Positions 1 to 9,411 of a DNA stretch of 64,000 nt are shown piece after piece; within the stretch, counting starts at the first letter, position 1, and every line of letters starts with the position of its first letter. Both the position numbers and the translations under genes were made by a program. The stretch lies in the NCBI RefSeq assembly GCF_032814565.1, contig NZ_CP136521.1, positions 2,638,501 to 2,702,500 of the forward strand. The letters are read 5' to 3'. Under the pieces are notes generated by a model. It worked only from the letters and a program-made list of their open reading frames with translations, had not been told where the DNA came from and searched no databases. The stretch comes from Hwangdonia lutea. Lineage in GTDB: Bacteria; Bacteroidota; Bacteroidia; Flavobacteriales; Flavobacteriaceae.

Positions 1-55
1 TCAGAACCAGTTTTATTTGCATATTGCTTATCTTTAAAATCTAACCAAAACCAAT

Positions 56-1702
56 ATGACTCTATTCAACTCGCCCCTCGAAGCCTTTATGCATTGGGAA
101 AACGAAGCGCCCAATCGTGTTTTTTTAAAGCAGCCAATTAACGGAAAACTGCTTACTTATACCTTTGCGGAAGCTAAAGATTCCATTTGTAAAATCGCTT
201 CAAAGTTAAAATCGTACCGTTTGCCAGAGGGCAGTCATGTTGCCATTCTCTCAAAAAATTGTACCCATTGGTTACTTTCAGATTTGGCCATTATGATGGC
301 AGGCTATGTGTCCATCCCAATTTATCCCACCTTAACGGCATCTGCGATTCAGCAGATTTTAGAGCATAGTGAATCCAAAGCCATTATTATTGGAAAGTTA
401 GACGATTTCGAATCTCAAAAGTCTGGAATTCCAGATATTCATAAAATTAGTGTTGGCGCTTTTGGTGAAAATGAAGGCGATTTATGGGAAGATATTATTG
501 AAAAACAAGATCCATTAGTAACATTACCGACCATTGATGCCAACCAACTGCACACCATTATTTATACGTCGGGCACAACAGGGTTGCCCAAAGGCGTTAT
601 GCATACGGTGGGCAACATTATGGAAAGCATGCGAGTAATTAAGTCGATTATTAAGTTGCCGGAAACACCCCGATTGTTTTCGTATTTGCCTTTAGCGCAC
701 GTTGCCGAACGTGTTGGCATTGGTACACATGGCATTGTTATTGGCGCCGAATTTTCATTTCCGGAATCGTTGGACACCTTTGCTTCAGATTTAGAGAAAT
801 GCCAACCACATTTATTTTTAGCGGTGCCCCGGATTTGGGCTAAATTTCAGGAGAAAATCCTAGAAAATATTCCGCAGAAAAAACTAAACATGCTATTAAA
901 TATACCTTTCGTAAATCGTCTGGTTAAAAAGAAATTGAAGCAAAAACTAGGATTAAAAGATGCTTCGTTTATTGTGTCCGGTGCGGCACCATTATCGGCC
1001 GATTTAATACGTTGGTTTAAAAAGATTGACGTCACTATTTATCAGGTTTACGGAATGACTGAAGATTGTATTATCTCGCATGCCACAAGACCAGGTTTCA
1101 ATAAAATTGGTACGGTTGGTAAAGCTTTAGAGCCCGTGCAAATTAAGTTTTCACCCGAAGGAGAAATACTTATAAAAAACAACTGTTTAATGAAGGGGTA
1201 TTACAAAGCTCCAGAAATTACGGCACGTGTTTTTGACGATGCAGGTTATTTTAAAACCGGTGATAAAGGCGAGTACGACCACGAAGGGTATTTAACGCTT
1301 ACAGGTCGCGCAAAAGATGAATTTAAAACTGATAAAGGCAAGTATATTTCGCCAACGCACATAGAATTGTTGTTGTCGAAAAACAATGATATTGAGCAAA
1401 TCTGTGTGGTTGGAACGGGTATTCCGCAGCCTATTGCTTTAATTACTTTATCCGAATTAGGCATGACAAAACCGAAAAACACGCTATCCAACGGATTGAT
1501 TGAAACTTTAAATGCTATAAATCCGAGTTTAGGTAAACACGAAAAAGTTGCAAAAGTGATAGTTATGAAAGAAGATTGGACCGTCGATAATAATTTAATT
1601 ACGCCATCATTTAAAGTAAAACGGAATAGTATTGAAAAAATTCATCAGCCCTTATATAAATCGTGGTTCGAAATGGATGATAAAGTCATTTTTGAAACAT
1701 GA
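56..1702 (+). CDS. AMP-dependent acyl-CoA synthetase (long-chain fatty acid-CoA ligase family)
   Basis: Predicted to activate a fatty or other carboxylic acid to its acyl-CoA through an acyl-adenylate, in the cytoplasm. The 548-residue protein shows the adenylate-forming P-loop YTSGTTGLPKG near residues 170-180, the YGMTED motif, and the C-terminal hinge region with TGD and GRAKDEFKTDKGKYISP. It is slightly shorter than typical 590-600 residue long-chain enzymes, but both the N and C domains are present. Its stop overlaps the start of the following hydrolase by 4 bp (ATGA), so the two are probably cotranscribed and translationally coupled. The substrate cannot be read from sequence. Confidence 0.88.
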   Translation: MTLFNSPLEAFMHWENEAPNRVFLKQPINGKLLTYTFAEAKDSICKIASKLKSYRLPEGSHVAILSKNCTHWLLSDLAIMMAGYVSIPIYPTLTASAIQQILEHSESKAIIIGKLDDFESQKSGIPDIHKISVGAFGENEGDLWEDIIEKQDPLVTLPTIDANQLHTIIYTSGTTGLPKGVMHTVGNIMESMRVIKSIIKLPETPRLFSYLPLAHVAERVGIGTHGIVIGAEFSFPESLDTFASDLEKCQPHLFLAVPRIWAKFQEKILENIPQKKLNMLLNIPFVNRLVKKKLKQKLGLKDASFIVSGAAPLSADLIRWFKKIDVTIYQVYGMTEDCIISHATRPGFNKIGTVGKALEPVQIKFSPEGEILIKNNCLMKGYYKAPEITARVFDDAGYFKTGDKGEYDHEGYLTLTGRAKDEFKTDKGKYISPTHIELLLSKNNDIEQICVVGTGIPQPIALITLSELGMTKPKNTLSNGLIETLNAINPSLGKHEKVAKVIVMKEDWTVDNNLITPSFKVKRNSIEKIHQPLYKSWFEMDDKVIFET

Positions 1703-2544
1703 AGATTCACAGAACAAACATCCAAGTAAACGATTTAATTTTCGACTGTAGAGTAGCTGGAAATAACAATCACCCATTAGTTATTCTGCTTCATGGCTGG
1801 CCAGAGAGCGCTTTTATGTGGGTAAATGTTATGCAGGATATTGCTAAACTTGGGTTTTATTGTGTTGCTCCAAACTTGAGAGGCTACAGCAGTGGCGCTT
1901 TATTAAAAGGAAAAAAGCATTATACAATTGATAAATTAAGTGAAGATGTTAAAAATATTTCCAAAGCCATTGGAAAGCAAAACTTTCATCTTATTGGGCA
2001 TGACTGGGGAGCCGTTATTGGTTGGAAAGTGGTGCACGACCATTCTGAACTTATTTTAAGTTGGACAGCCTTATCCGTACCTCACATTCAAGCGTTTGGT
2101 TACGCCATTAAAAACGACCCCATTCAGAAGAAGAAAAGCCGATACATAAAACATTTTCAAACGCCGTTTTTACCAGAAATGAAACTCAGAAAAAACGACT
2201 TTGAAATGCTAAGAAAACTATGGAAATATAGTAGTAAAGAGGAGGTTGAAGATTATCTATCCATTTTCAAAAATAAGGCAGCACTTACGGCCAGTATAAA
2301 CTATTACAGAGCCAATGCAAGGGTTTTTGCAGACGGATTGATTGGCGATATCACTGTGCCCACATTGTTTATTTGGGGAGAACACGATGTAGCCATAGGC
2401 GCCGTAGGTGTGGAGCGAGGTCATCAGTACATGAAAGGCTATTATAGGTTTGTAAAATTAGATGCCGGACATTGGCTTATCCAAACAAAATATAGTCATG
2501 TTAAAGAAGAAATATGCAATCATCTTTTAAAATTTAAAGCTTAG
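1699..2544 (+). CDS. alpha/beta hydrolase, epoxide hydrolase-like
   Basis: This 281-residue alpha/beta-hydrolase has HGWP (oxyanion-hole region, near residue 32), the nucleophile elbow GHDWG with Asp102 in place of the usual serine, and a late DAGHW motif with His258. An aspartate nucleophile and HGxP are typical of soluble epoxide hydrolases and haloalkane dehalogenases, so an ester-forming attack on an epoxide or halide is more likely than lipase chemistry. No signal peptide is visible, so it is probably cytoplasmic. It overlaps the acyl-CoA ligase stop by 4 bp, which suggests joint handling of a lipid-like substrate; that link is inference. Confidence 0.85.
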   Translation: MKIHRTNIQVNDLIFDCRVAGNNNHPLVILLHGWPESAFMWVNVMQDIAKLGFYCVAPNLRGYSSGALLKGKKHYTIDKLSEDVKNISKAIGKQNFHLIGHDWGAVIGWKVVHDHSELILSWTALSVPHIQAFGYAIKNDPIQKKKSRYIKHFQTPFLPEMKLRKNDFEMLRKLWKYSSKEEVEDYLSIFKNKAALTASINYYRANARVFADGLIGDITVPTLFIWGEHDVAIGAVGVERGHQYMKGYYRFVKLDAGHWLIQTKYSHVKEEICNHLLKFKA

Positions 2545-2629
2545 CGATTTTATCATTTTATTATGATAAAAATCACCTTTAAAAACGGAAATCTTTATTA
2601 AATTTGAGAGAACAATAAAACCATGTATT

Positions 2630-2929
2630 ATGACAGTTAACTTTCAGTATGTAGATGTAGATGTAAGCGAAACACTTTCAGCTTTCACAGAAGAAAAATT
2701 ACAAAAATTGTTTAACAGGTACGATTTTTTAATAAGTGCCAAAGTGTACTTTAAGCTCGACGAAAAAGAACATGACCTAGGTAAAATTTGTAATATAGAG
2801 TTAAGTTTACCAGGACCACGGATTTTTGCCAATTCCAACACTCATAATTTTGAAGTGTCGGTTAGAGAAACCATAAAAGATTTAGAGCGCCAACTTAAAA
2901 AACGCAAAGAGGTTTATAAAACACATTAA
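2630..2929 (+). CDS. hpf: ribosome hibernation-promoting factor, short HPF/RaiA type
   Basis: A 99-residue protein with the beta-alpha-beta-beta-beta-alpha layout of the S30AE/HPF family: an N-terminal VNFQYVDVDVS strand, a helix, three strands, and a basic C-terminal helix ending in LKKRKEVYKTH. The family binds the 30S decoding centre and stabilises idle ribosomes in stationary phase. It lacks the C-terminal dimerisation domain of long HPF. It converges on rlmH with only 11 bp between the stops. Confidence 0.85.
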   Translation: MTVNFQYVDVDVSETLSAFTEEKLQKLFNRYDFLISAKVYFKLDEKEHDLGKICNIELSLPGPRIFANSNTHNFEVSVRETIKDLERQLKKRKEVYKTH

Positions 2930-2940
2930 TGAATGGAGCA

Positions 2941-3414
2941 TTACCGATGGTGATACGGTTCGTTCCGTAAAATAGTAAAGCCTCTGTAAAGTTGCTCAAT
3001 AACAAATAAGCGAATCATTTGATGGGAAAATGTCATTTTTGATAACGACACTTTCCCATTTGCTTTTTTATACACGTCTTCAGAAAATCCGTAAGGCCCA
3101 CCAATAACAAAAACAAGTTGCTTTATACCGGAATTCATGTGCTTTTGTAAATAATTTGAAAACCCAACCGAATCAAATTGCTTGCCATTCTCGTCTAATA
3201 AAATTAAAATATCGGTAGCTTTTAATCGGCCTAAAATAAACTCGCCTTCCTTTATTTTTTGTTGGGTTTCAGATAGGTTTTTGGAGTTTTTAATGTCCGG
3301 GATAATCTCCAATTTAAACTTTATATAAAAGCCCAAACGCTTCGTATAATCATCAATTAAAGCCTGTAATTGTTTATGGTCGGTTTTGCCAATGGCGAGT
3401 AGTTTTATAGTCAT
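2941..3414 (-). CDS. rlmH: 23S rRNA (pseudouridine1915-N3)-methyltransferase RlmH
   Basis: A 157-residue SPOUT methyltransferase that methylates pseudouridine 1915 in helix 69 of 23S rRNA using S-adenosylmethionine. The trefoil-knot motifs FVIGGPYGF and LSKMTFSHQMIRLF are clear, as is the C-terminal YHHR end; the length is normal. On its coding strand a perfect TAnnTTTG -7 box (TAATTTTG, complement of 3419-3426) lies only about 5 nt upstream of the ATG, so the transcript could be nearly leaderless, although I see no convincing -33 element. It is divergent from nadC and convergent with hpf. Confidence 0.95.
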   Translation of the reverse strand: MTIKLLAIGKTDHKQLQALIDDYTKRLGFYIKFKLEIIPDIKNSKNLSETQQKIKEGEFILGRLKATDILILLDENGKQFDSVGFSNYLQKHMNSGIKQLVFVIGGPYGFSEDVYKKANGKVSLSKMTFSHQMIRLFVIEQLYRGFTILRNEPYHHR

Positions 3415-3518
3415 GCAACAAAATTACATTTTTTAGTTTGAAATGATAAAAGCTCAGATTTAAATTCCGGGTTATGGAATTTGGAATTTAATTTTGAAAG
3501 TTTTGTTGTTCAATTTCT

Positions 3519-3526
3519 TATTTTAG
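3519..3526 (+). promoter_or_regulatory. possible -7 promoter box for nadC
   Basis: TATTTTAG resembles the Bacteroidota -7 consensus TAnnTTTG (7 of 8). A TTTG at 3493-3496 lies 22 bp upstream as a possible -33 element. The box is 21 bp before the nadC start. Confidence 0.35.
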
Positions 3527-3547
3527 CACAAACTATTCAAAAAAAAC

Positions 3548-4408
3548 ATGATTACACAAGAACAATTTGACTACGAATTAAAGCATATAATTTCTAATGC
3601 CATAAGAGAAGATGTTGGCGACGGAGACCATAGCTCTTTGGCGTGCATCCCCGAAAATGCTAAAGGAAAAGCAAAACTCTTGGTAAAAGATAAAGGGGTT
3701 ATTGGTGGAGTTAATTTCGCAAAAAAAGTATTTGCTTACGTCGATAAAAACCTAAAAATAGATGTGCGTATTGAAGATGGCACCGAAGTAACATTTGGCG
3801 ATATTGTAATGTTTGTTGAAGGCTCTTCGCAGTCCATTTTAAAAGCAGAGCGCACCGTTTTAAATGCCATGCAACGCATGAGTGCCATTGCCACAAAAAC
3901 CAAAACTTTTGTAGATTTATTAAAAGGCACCAATACAAAAATTCTCGATACCCGAAAAACTACACCCGGGATTCGCGTGCTCGAAAAATGGGCCGTTAAA
4001 TTAGGTGGAGGCGAAAACCACAGGTTTGCGCTGTACGACATGATTATGCTAAAAGACAACCATATCGATTTTGCCGGAGGCATTACAAAAGCCATTGAAA
4101 TGACCAAGGAATATTTAGTTGAAACAGGTAAAAATTTGGACATTATGGTGGAAGCGCGAAATTTGTTTGAGGTGGAGGAAATTCTGCAAAACGATGGTGT
4201 TTACAGAATACTGCTCGATAATTTTGATTATGAAGACACCAGAAAAGCCGTAAAAATGATTGGTAATAAATGCTTAACAGAATCTTCTGGAAACATTAAC
4301 GAAACCACAGTAAGGCATTATGCCGAATGTGGTGTAAATTATATTTCGTGCGGCGCTTTAACGCATTCGGTGCATAATATGGATTTAAGTTTGAAAGCCG
4401 TAAATTAG
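3548..4408 (+). CDS. nadC: nicotinate-nucleotide pyrophosphorylase (quinolinate phosphoribosyltransferase)
   Basis: Converts quinolinate and PRPP to nicotinate mononucleotide with loss of CO2, in de novo NAD synthesis. The 286-residue length is normal for NadC. Family motifs are visible: RTVLNAMQRMSAIAT, the substrate-binding DTRKTTPGIRVLEKWAV, GGGENHRFALYDMIMLKDNHI, the LLDNF strand and the C-terminal GVNYISCGALTHS. It starts 133 bp from the divergent rlmH. The YihY gene follows after 39 bp in the same direction, then priA, so the three may be cotranscribed. Confidence 0.96.
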   Translation: MITQEQFDYELKHIISNAIREDVGDGDHSSLACIPENAKGKAKLLVKDKGVIGGVNFAKKVFAYVDKNLKIDVRIEDGTEVTFGDIVMFVEGSSQSILKAERTVLNAMQRMSAIATKTKTFVDLLKGTNTKILDTRKTTPGIRVLEKWAVKLGGGENHRFALYDMIMLKDNHIDFAGGITKAIEMTKEYLVETGKNLDIMVEARNLFEVEEILQNDGVYRILLDNFDYEDTRKAVKMIGNKCLTESSGNINETTVRHYAECGVNYISCGALTHSVHNMDLSLKAVN

Positions 4409-4447
4409 TGTTCAGTTTGTAACAAACAACAAAACACAAATACTTTA

Positions 4448-5392
4448 ATGAGTGAATCTACTGAAGATAAGCTAGATAAAATCCCTGTTATTAATGTACT
4501 GGTTCGTTTTTTTAAGCAAATCAAGTTACCCGGGCTTGAAGGCCTATCTTTTTACAATTTATTGGAATTGTATATTACAGGTATTGTACGAGGCGCATTA
4601 ACCACACGGGCAAGTGCCATTGCCTTTAGTTTTTTTACAGCTATTTTTCCGTTTTTGTTATTCGTTTTAATTGTCATTCCTTACATTCCTATTGATGGAT
4701 TTAGATTGGAATTCTTAGCGTTTTTAGAATCTTTTTTACCGCCAAACACCTCCGATTTTTTCTTTCATAATATTTTTGAAAATATAGATAAAACCCAACG
4801 CGGAGGTTTGCTGTCATCCGTTTTTGTGCTATCTATTGCTTTAATGGCAAATGGTGTAAATGCTGTGTTTTCGGGGTTCGAAAACTCGTATCACGAACAA
4901 CTCACACGAAATGTGTTCAGACAATATATATATGCTTTGGGCATTGCATTAATTTTGGCTTTTTTATTAATTATTACCATTGTGGTTTTAGGGTATTTTC
5001 AAATTTATGTGGTTCAAGAATTGTTCGATACCTTAAAAGGCAGAGGTTACGAGGTTGATTCGCAAGCCTTTTTATGGACCAGCATTGTAAAGTATGTGTT
5101 TTTTATCATTATGGTGTATTTGGCAACGGCCACACTGTATTATTTTGGAACAAAAGAAGGGAAAGAGTCAAAATTTTTCTCGGTTGGCGCCCTTTTCACA
5201 ACATTCCTTATTATAGTAACCTCGTATCTATTTGGAATTTATATCGAAAATTTTAGTCAGTACAACAAATTATATGGCTCTATTGGGGCACTATTGATTT
5301 TGCTGCTTTATTTGTGGTTAAATTCAAATATTTTATTGCTGGGTTACGAATTAAATGCATCTTTGAATAAACTACGAAAACAACAATGCTAG
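4448..5392 (+). CDS. YihY/BrkB-family inner membrane protein
   Basis: A 314-residue polytopic membrane protein of the YihY/virulence-factor-BrkB family. About six hydrophobic segments are visible, including stretches near residues 60-85, 125-145, 165-190, 215-235, 250-270 and 285-305. The family signature TTRASAIAFSFFTAIFPF precedes the first segment, and LLLYLWLNSNILLLGYELNA ends the last. The molecular role of the family is not settled; it is not a ribonuclease despite the older RNase BN label. It lies 3 bp upstream of priA and is likely cotranscribed with it. Confidence 0.88.
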   Translation: MSESTEDKLDKIPVINVLVRFFKQIKLPGLEGLSFYNLLELYITGIVRGALTTRASAIAFSFFTAIFPFLLFVLIVIPYIPIDGFRLEFLAFLESFLPPNTSDFFFHNIFENIDKTQRGGLLSSVFVLSIALMANGVNAVFSGFENSYHEQLTRNVFRQYIYALGIALILAFLLIITIVVLGYFQIYVVQELFDTLKGRGYEVDSQAFLWTSIVKYVFFIIMVYLATATLYYFGTKEGKESKFFSVGALFTTFLIIVTSYLFGIYIENFSQYNKLYGSIGALLILLLYLWLNSNILLLGYELNASLNKLRKQQC

Positions 5393-5395
5393 TTT

Positions 5396-7846
5396 ATGCG
5401 GTATTTTATTGATGTTATTATTCCCATTCCGTTAAAAAAGCTATTCACTTATAGCATCACAGCTTCCGAATCTCAGTTTTTAAGTGAAGGCATGCGTGTT
5501 GCTGTTCCTTTCGGAAAATCGAAAATATACACCGGCATAGTTTTTAAAATTCATAACGACGCACCAACGGCTTATGAGGCCAAAGACATTCATCAAATTT
5601 TAGATGAAACGCCTATTGTAAACCAAAAGCAGTTGCAACTTTGGCAATGGATTTCAAGCTATTATATGTGTACCTTGGGCGATGTGATGCGCGCGGCTTT
5701 GCCAAGTGCGTTTATTTTGGAAAGCGAAACCGTAATTACCAAAAACAAAAAAACTATAGATGAGTCGGTTTTAAAAGATGATGAGTTTTTGATTTACGAA
5801 GCGTTGCACCATCAATCGTCCTTAAAAATCCATGATATTTCCAATATTTTGGATAAAAAGAATGTGCTGCCCATAATTAAACGCTTAATTGAAAAAGAAG
5901 CAATTACGGTAGAGGAGGAAGTGTACGAGAAATACAAGCCCAAATTGGTGCGTTATGTTAAGTTGCATGCCAACTTTTCAACAGAAAGCGCATTGCAAAA
6001 ATTATTGGACGATTTAAGTCGCGCACCTAAACAGCGCGATGTGGTTATGACGTTGTTTTCGGTTTCGGCAAAAACAAAAAAACCGGTAAAAGTTTCAGAT
6101 TTATCACAAGAAAGCCACGCTTCAGCCGCTATTATAAAAACGTTGATTGATAAAGGTGTTCTTGAAGAATATTATATTCAAACCGATCGTGTGCAGTATT
6201 CCGGCGATGATAACGAAGCCACAAAAAACCTTAATACTTACCAAAAATCCGCTTTAAGCGAAATAAAAAAATCTTTTGAAAATCATGCCGTTACCTTATT
6301 GCACGGAGTGACTTCGTCGGGGAAAACAGAGGTGTATGTAAAACTGATTGAAGAAGCGCTAAGTAAGGGAAAACAAGCCTTGTATTTGTTGCCGGAAATA
6401 GCGCTAACCACACAATTGGTAACGCGATTGCAAAATTATTTTGGTGAGCAAGTGGCCGTTTTTCATTCCAAATATTCATCGCAGGAACGCGTTGAGGTTT
6501 GGAATAACGTTTTGCGAAATTCCGCGAAAGCGCAAATCGTTTTGGGGGCGCGCTCATCTGTGTTTTTGCCCTTTGATAATTTAGGATTGATTGTGGTTGA
6601 TGAAGAGCACGAACAATCATTCAAACAGTTTGACCCCGCACCGCGTTACCATGCACGCGATACCGCTGTTGTGTTGGGGCATATGCACGGTGCAAAAGTA
6701 CTTTTAGGGTCTGCCACACCAAGTTTAGAAAGTTATTTTAATGCCAAACAAAATAAGTACGGTTTTGTGGAATTGATGCAGCGTTACAACGATGTGTTGA
6801 TGCCCGATATTGAATTGGTGGATATTAAAGACAAGCTGAAAAAGAAACGGATGAAAGGGCATTTTAGCGACCGTTTGCTTGAAGAAATGACCGAAACCCT
6901 GAAAGCGGGGCATCAAATTATTTTGTTTCAAAACCGACGTGGATTTTCGCCTATTATAGAATGTAAAACCTGCGGACATTCGCCACAATGCCCAAATTGC
7001 GATGTGAGCTTAACGTATCATCAATACCGCAATCAGTTACGTTGCCATTATTGTGGTTACCATGCGGCAATGTTACAGGATTGTATGGCCTGCGGCAGCC
7101 AGGATTTAGACAATAAAGGTTTTGGCACCGAGCAAATTGAAGAAGAGGTAAAACAACTATTTCCAGACAATAAAGTGGCCCGTATGGATTTGGACACCAC
7201 GCGCGGTAAATACGGTTACGAAAAAATTATTACGGCTTTAGAGCAACAGGAAATTGATATTTTGGTGGGCACACAAATGCTAACCAAAGGATTGGATTTT
7301 AGGAATGTAAAATTGGTGGGAATTATGAATGCCGATAATATGCTAAATTTCCCAGACTTTAGAGCGCACGAACGCAGTTTTCAATTGATGCTGCAAGTGG
7401 CTGGTAGAGCCGGACGAACGGACGAACGCGGTAAAGTGCTGATTCAAACCTATAACCCGCATCATAATATTTTACAGCAAGTCTCTACCAATAATTATGT
7501 GGAGATGTTTAACGAGCAAATGAACGACCGGTATAATTTTAAATATCCGCCGGTGTTTAAACAAATAAAAATCACCTTAAAGCATAAGGATTACAATAGG
7601 GTAGAAGCTGCTTCAGTTTGGTTTGCTAAATCGTTGAGGCAAGTGTTTACAGAGCATGTGCTTGGGCCCGAATCGCCACCAATTGCCAGAATTAGAAATC
7701 AGTTTCACAAAAATATTTTGGTAAAAATCCCCAAGCAGCAAAGTTTGGCAAAAACAAAAGAAGCTATTATTAAAATTAATAACAGCTTCTTTAGTATAAA
7801 AGATTTTCGGTCGGTTAGGGTTATTCTAGATGTCGATAACTTCTAA
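5396..7846 (+). CDS. priA: primosomal protein N' (replication restart helicase PriA)
   Basis: 3'-to-5' superfamily 2 helicase that recognises stalled forks and reloads the replisome. Order of parts in 816 residues: N-terminal 3'-DNA-binding domain (starts RYFIDVIIPIPLKKLFTYSI), winged helix, Walker A GVTSSGKTEVY near residue 304, DEEH box near residue 401, then the zinc-binding loop with paired cysteines (CKTCG, CPNC, CHYCG, CMACG) at about 522-569, and the second RecA lobe with QMLTKGLDF and QVAGRAGR. Length and all motifs are intact. It converges on the LytTR regulator, 9 bp away. Confidence 0.96.
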   Translation: MRYFIDVIIPIPLKKLFTYSITASESQFLSEGMRVAVPFGKSKIYTGIVFKIHNDAPTAYEAKDIHQILDETPIVNQKQLQLWQWISSYYMCTLGDVMRAALPSAFILESETVITKNKKTIDESVLKDDEFLIYEALHHQSSLKIHDISNILDKKNVLPIIKRLIEKEAITVEEEVYEKYKPKLVRYVKLHANFSTESALQKLLDDLSRAPKQRDVVMTLFSVSAKTKKPVKVSDLSQESHASAAIIKTLIDKGVLEEYYIQTDRVQYSGDDNEATKNLNTYQKSALSEIKKSFENHAVTLLHGVTSSGKTEVYVKLIEEALSKGKQALYLLPEIALTTQLVTRLQNYFGEQVAVFHSKYSSQERVEVWNNVLRNSAKAQIVLGARSSVFLPFDNLGLIVVDEEHEQSFKQFDPAPRYHARDTAVVLGHMHGAKVLLGSATPSLESYFNAKQNKYGFVELMQRYNDVLMPDIELVDIKDKLKKKRMKGHFSDRLLEEMTETLKAGHQIILFQNRRGFSPIIECKTCGHSPQCPNCDVSLTYHQYRNQLRCHYCGYHAAMLQDCMACGSQDLDNKGFGTEQIEEEVKQLFPDNKVARMDLDTTRGKYGYEKIITALEQQEIDILVGTQMLTKGLDFRNVKLVGIMNADNMLNFPDFRAHERSFQLMLQVAGRAGRTDERGKVLIQTYNPHHNILQQVSTNNYVEMFNEQMNDRYNFKYPPVFKQIKITLKHKDYNRVEAASVWFAKSLRQVFTEHVLGPESPPIARIRNQFHKNILVKIPKQQSLAKTKEAIIKINNSFFSIKDFRSVRVILDVDNF

Positions 7847-7855
7847 ACTTTAATT

Positions 7856-8551
7856 TTAAATATTATTTAAAGCGTCAACAAGTTGCGTCTTTTTATTTCT
7901 ACTTAACGGAATTTCGTAAGCGCCAACCTCTACGTTTTTACTGTTAAATCTATCAATTTTATCAAGATTAACAATATAGGATTTGTGGATTCTTAAAAAT
8001 TTATTCTCGGGTAATTCTTTTTCAAAAGATTTCATAGTAGATAATACTACTAGGCTTGTTTCTTCTGTAACTAATTTTACATAATCACCAAGGGCTTCAA
8101 TCCATTTAATATCTTTAATGTAAACCTTACGTTTTTTAAGGTTGCTTTTTACAAATATATGCTCACCTTCTTCTTCGTTAAAATCTAAGGTTAATTTGTG
8201 TTGCTCAAGGGCTTTGTCAACAGAAGTGTTAAAGCGTTCTCTGGTAATGGGTTTATGTAAGTAATCGGTGGCATCGTAATTAAATGCTTTAAAAGCATAC
8301 TCGGTTTTACCGGTTACAAAAATAATTTGGGGTTTGTTGTTTAATACGTCTAAAAGTTCAAATCCATTTAACACTGGCATTTCAATGTCGAGGAAAATTA
8401 AATCTACTTGATGCGTATTTAAACCATTTTTAGTTTCTAAAGCACTACTGTACTCTGCAATTAAGTTTAGCGAAGGATGATTTTCTACAAGCTTAACAAT
8501 TGAGAGACGCTGTATTGCTGAATCGTCTACTACTACACAGTTTAAAGTCAT
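7856..8551 (-). CDS. LytTR-family response regulator
   Basis: A 231-residue two-domain regulator. The N-terminal receiver has acidic residues Asp9/Asp10, the phospho-acceptor Asp55 in LIFLDIEMP and the KPI lysine near residue 100. The C-terminal LytTR DNA-binding domain carries FLRIHKSYIVNLDKI and ends in PLSRNKKTQL. Such regulators normally pair with a LytS/YehU-type histidine kinase, but none is adjacent, so it is an orphan here. LytTR proteins bind pairs of 9-bp direct repeats about two helical turns apart; its targets are unknown. Confidence 0.92.
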   Translation of the reverse strand: MTLNCVVVDDSAIQRLSIVKLVENHPSLNLIAEYSSALETKNGLNTHQVDLIFLDIEMPVLNGFELLDVLNNKPQIIFVTGKTEYAFKAFNYDATDYLHKPITRERFNTSVDKALEQHKLTLDFNEEEGEHIFVKSNLKKRKVYIKDIKWIEALGDYVKLVTEETSLVVLSTMKSFEKELPENKFLRIHKSYIVNLDKIDRFNSKNVEVGAYEIPLSRNKKTQLVDALNNI

Positions 8552-8582
8552 AACATTATTATTATTTCGGTTAAGATATCGA

Positions 8583-8614
8583 CAATAGTACGAATAATTC
8601 GGTTAAAAACCAAA
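8583..8614 (-). promoter_or_regulatory. promoter of the LytTR regulator gene
   Basis: On the minus strand TTTG (complement of 8611-8614) is followed after 20 bp by TACTATTG (complement of 8583-8590), matching the Bacteroidota -33 TTTG / -7 TAnnTTTG pattern except for one base. It lies about 32 bp upstream of the start codon. Confidence 0.45.
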
Positions 8615-8698
8615 AAACATCGTTAAAATGCTTGTTTTAACATAGTTTTAACACTTTAAAAGTATTGATTTTTTTGAGAAAATTAGAAAGGATTATAG

Positions 8699-8729
8699 TT
8701 GTGTAATATAAGTAATTTATTTATTTTTG
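8699..8729 (+). promoter_or_regulatory. promoter of the rpsF-rpsR-rplI operon
   Basis: TTG at 8699-8701 and a perfect TAnnTTTG box, TATTTTTG at 8722-8729, are 20 bp apart, the expected Bacteroidota spacing. The box is 31 bp upstream of the rpsF ATG. Confidence 0.65.
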
Positions 8730-8760
8730 CACCCAATTTTTAACAATAAAAACGATTTTT

Positions 8761-9099
8761 ATGAATCATTATGAAACTGTTTTCATCTTAAATCCCGTTT
8801 TATCTGAAGACCAGATAAAGGAAACAGTAAAGAAATACGAAGATTTTCTTGTTTCTAACGGTGCTAAGATGATAGCTAAAGAAGATTGGGGACTAAAAAA
8901 ATTAGCCTACCCAATTCAAAACAAGAAAAGTGGCTTTTATCACTTATTTGAGTACACCGTAGATGGTGAGGTAATTAACCCATTGGAAGTAGAGTTTAGA
9001 CGTGACGAGCGTTTTATGCGTTATTTAACCGTAACGTTGGATAAACATGCCATTTCTTGGGCAGAGAGAAGACGAGATAAACTTAAACAAAAAGCTTAA
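8761..9099 (+). CDS. rpsF: 30S ribosomal protein S6
   Basis: A 112-residue S6 protein starting [12 protein letters not shown], with [21 protein letters not shown] and [13 protein letters not shown], all standard S6 motifs. S6 binds the 30S platform as a pair with S18, encoded 2 bp downstream. Gene order S6-S18-L9 is the common bacterial one. Confidence 0.97.
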   Translation: MNHYETVFILNPVLSEDQIKETVKKYEDFLVSNGAKMIAKEDWGLKKLAYPIQNKKSGFYHLFEYTVDGEVINPLEVEFRRDERFMRYLTVTLDKHAISWAERRRDKLKQKA

Positions 9100-9101
9100 T
9101 T

Positions 9102-9398
9102 ATGTCATCAATAGAACAACAATCTAAAGGAAAAAAAGACGGCGAAATCAGGTATTTAACGCCGCTTAATATCGATACAAACAAGACAAAGAAATATTGT
9201 ATGTTTCAAAAGTCTGGAATTAAGTATGTTGATTACAAAGATCCAGATTTTTTAATGCGATTCATAAACGAGCAAGGTAAAATTTTACCACGTCGTTTAA
9301 CAGGAACATCGTTAAAGTATCAAAGAAAAGTTGCCGTAGCTGTAAAAAGAGCGCGCCACTTGGCTTTAATGCCTTACGTAGGAGATTTATTAAAATAA
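9102..9398 (+). CDS. rpsR: 30S ribosomal protein S18
   Basis: A 98-residue S18 protein with [36 protein letters not shown] and the basic [12 protein letters not shown] end. It carries an N-terminal extension of about 20 residues rich in charged residues, as in other Bacteroidota. It sits between rpsF (2 bp upstream) and rplI (13 bp downstream). Confidence 0.97.
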   Translation: MSSIEQQSKGKKDGEIRYLTPLNIDTNKTKKYCMFQKSGIKYVDYKDPDFLMRFINEQGKILPRRLTGTSLKYQRKVAVAVKRARHLALMPYVGDLLK

Positions 9399-9411
9399 AA
9401 TACACATAACA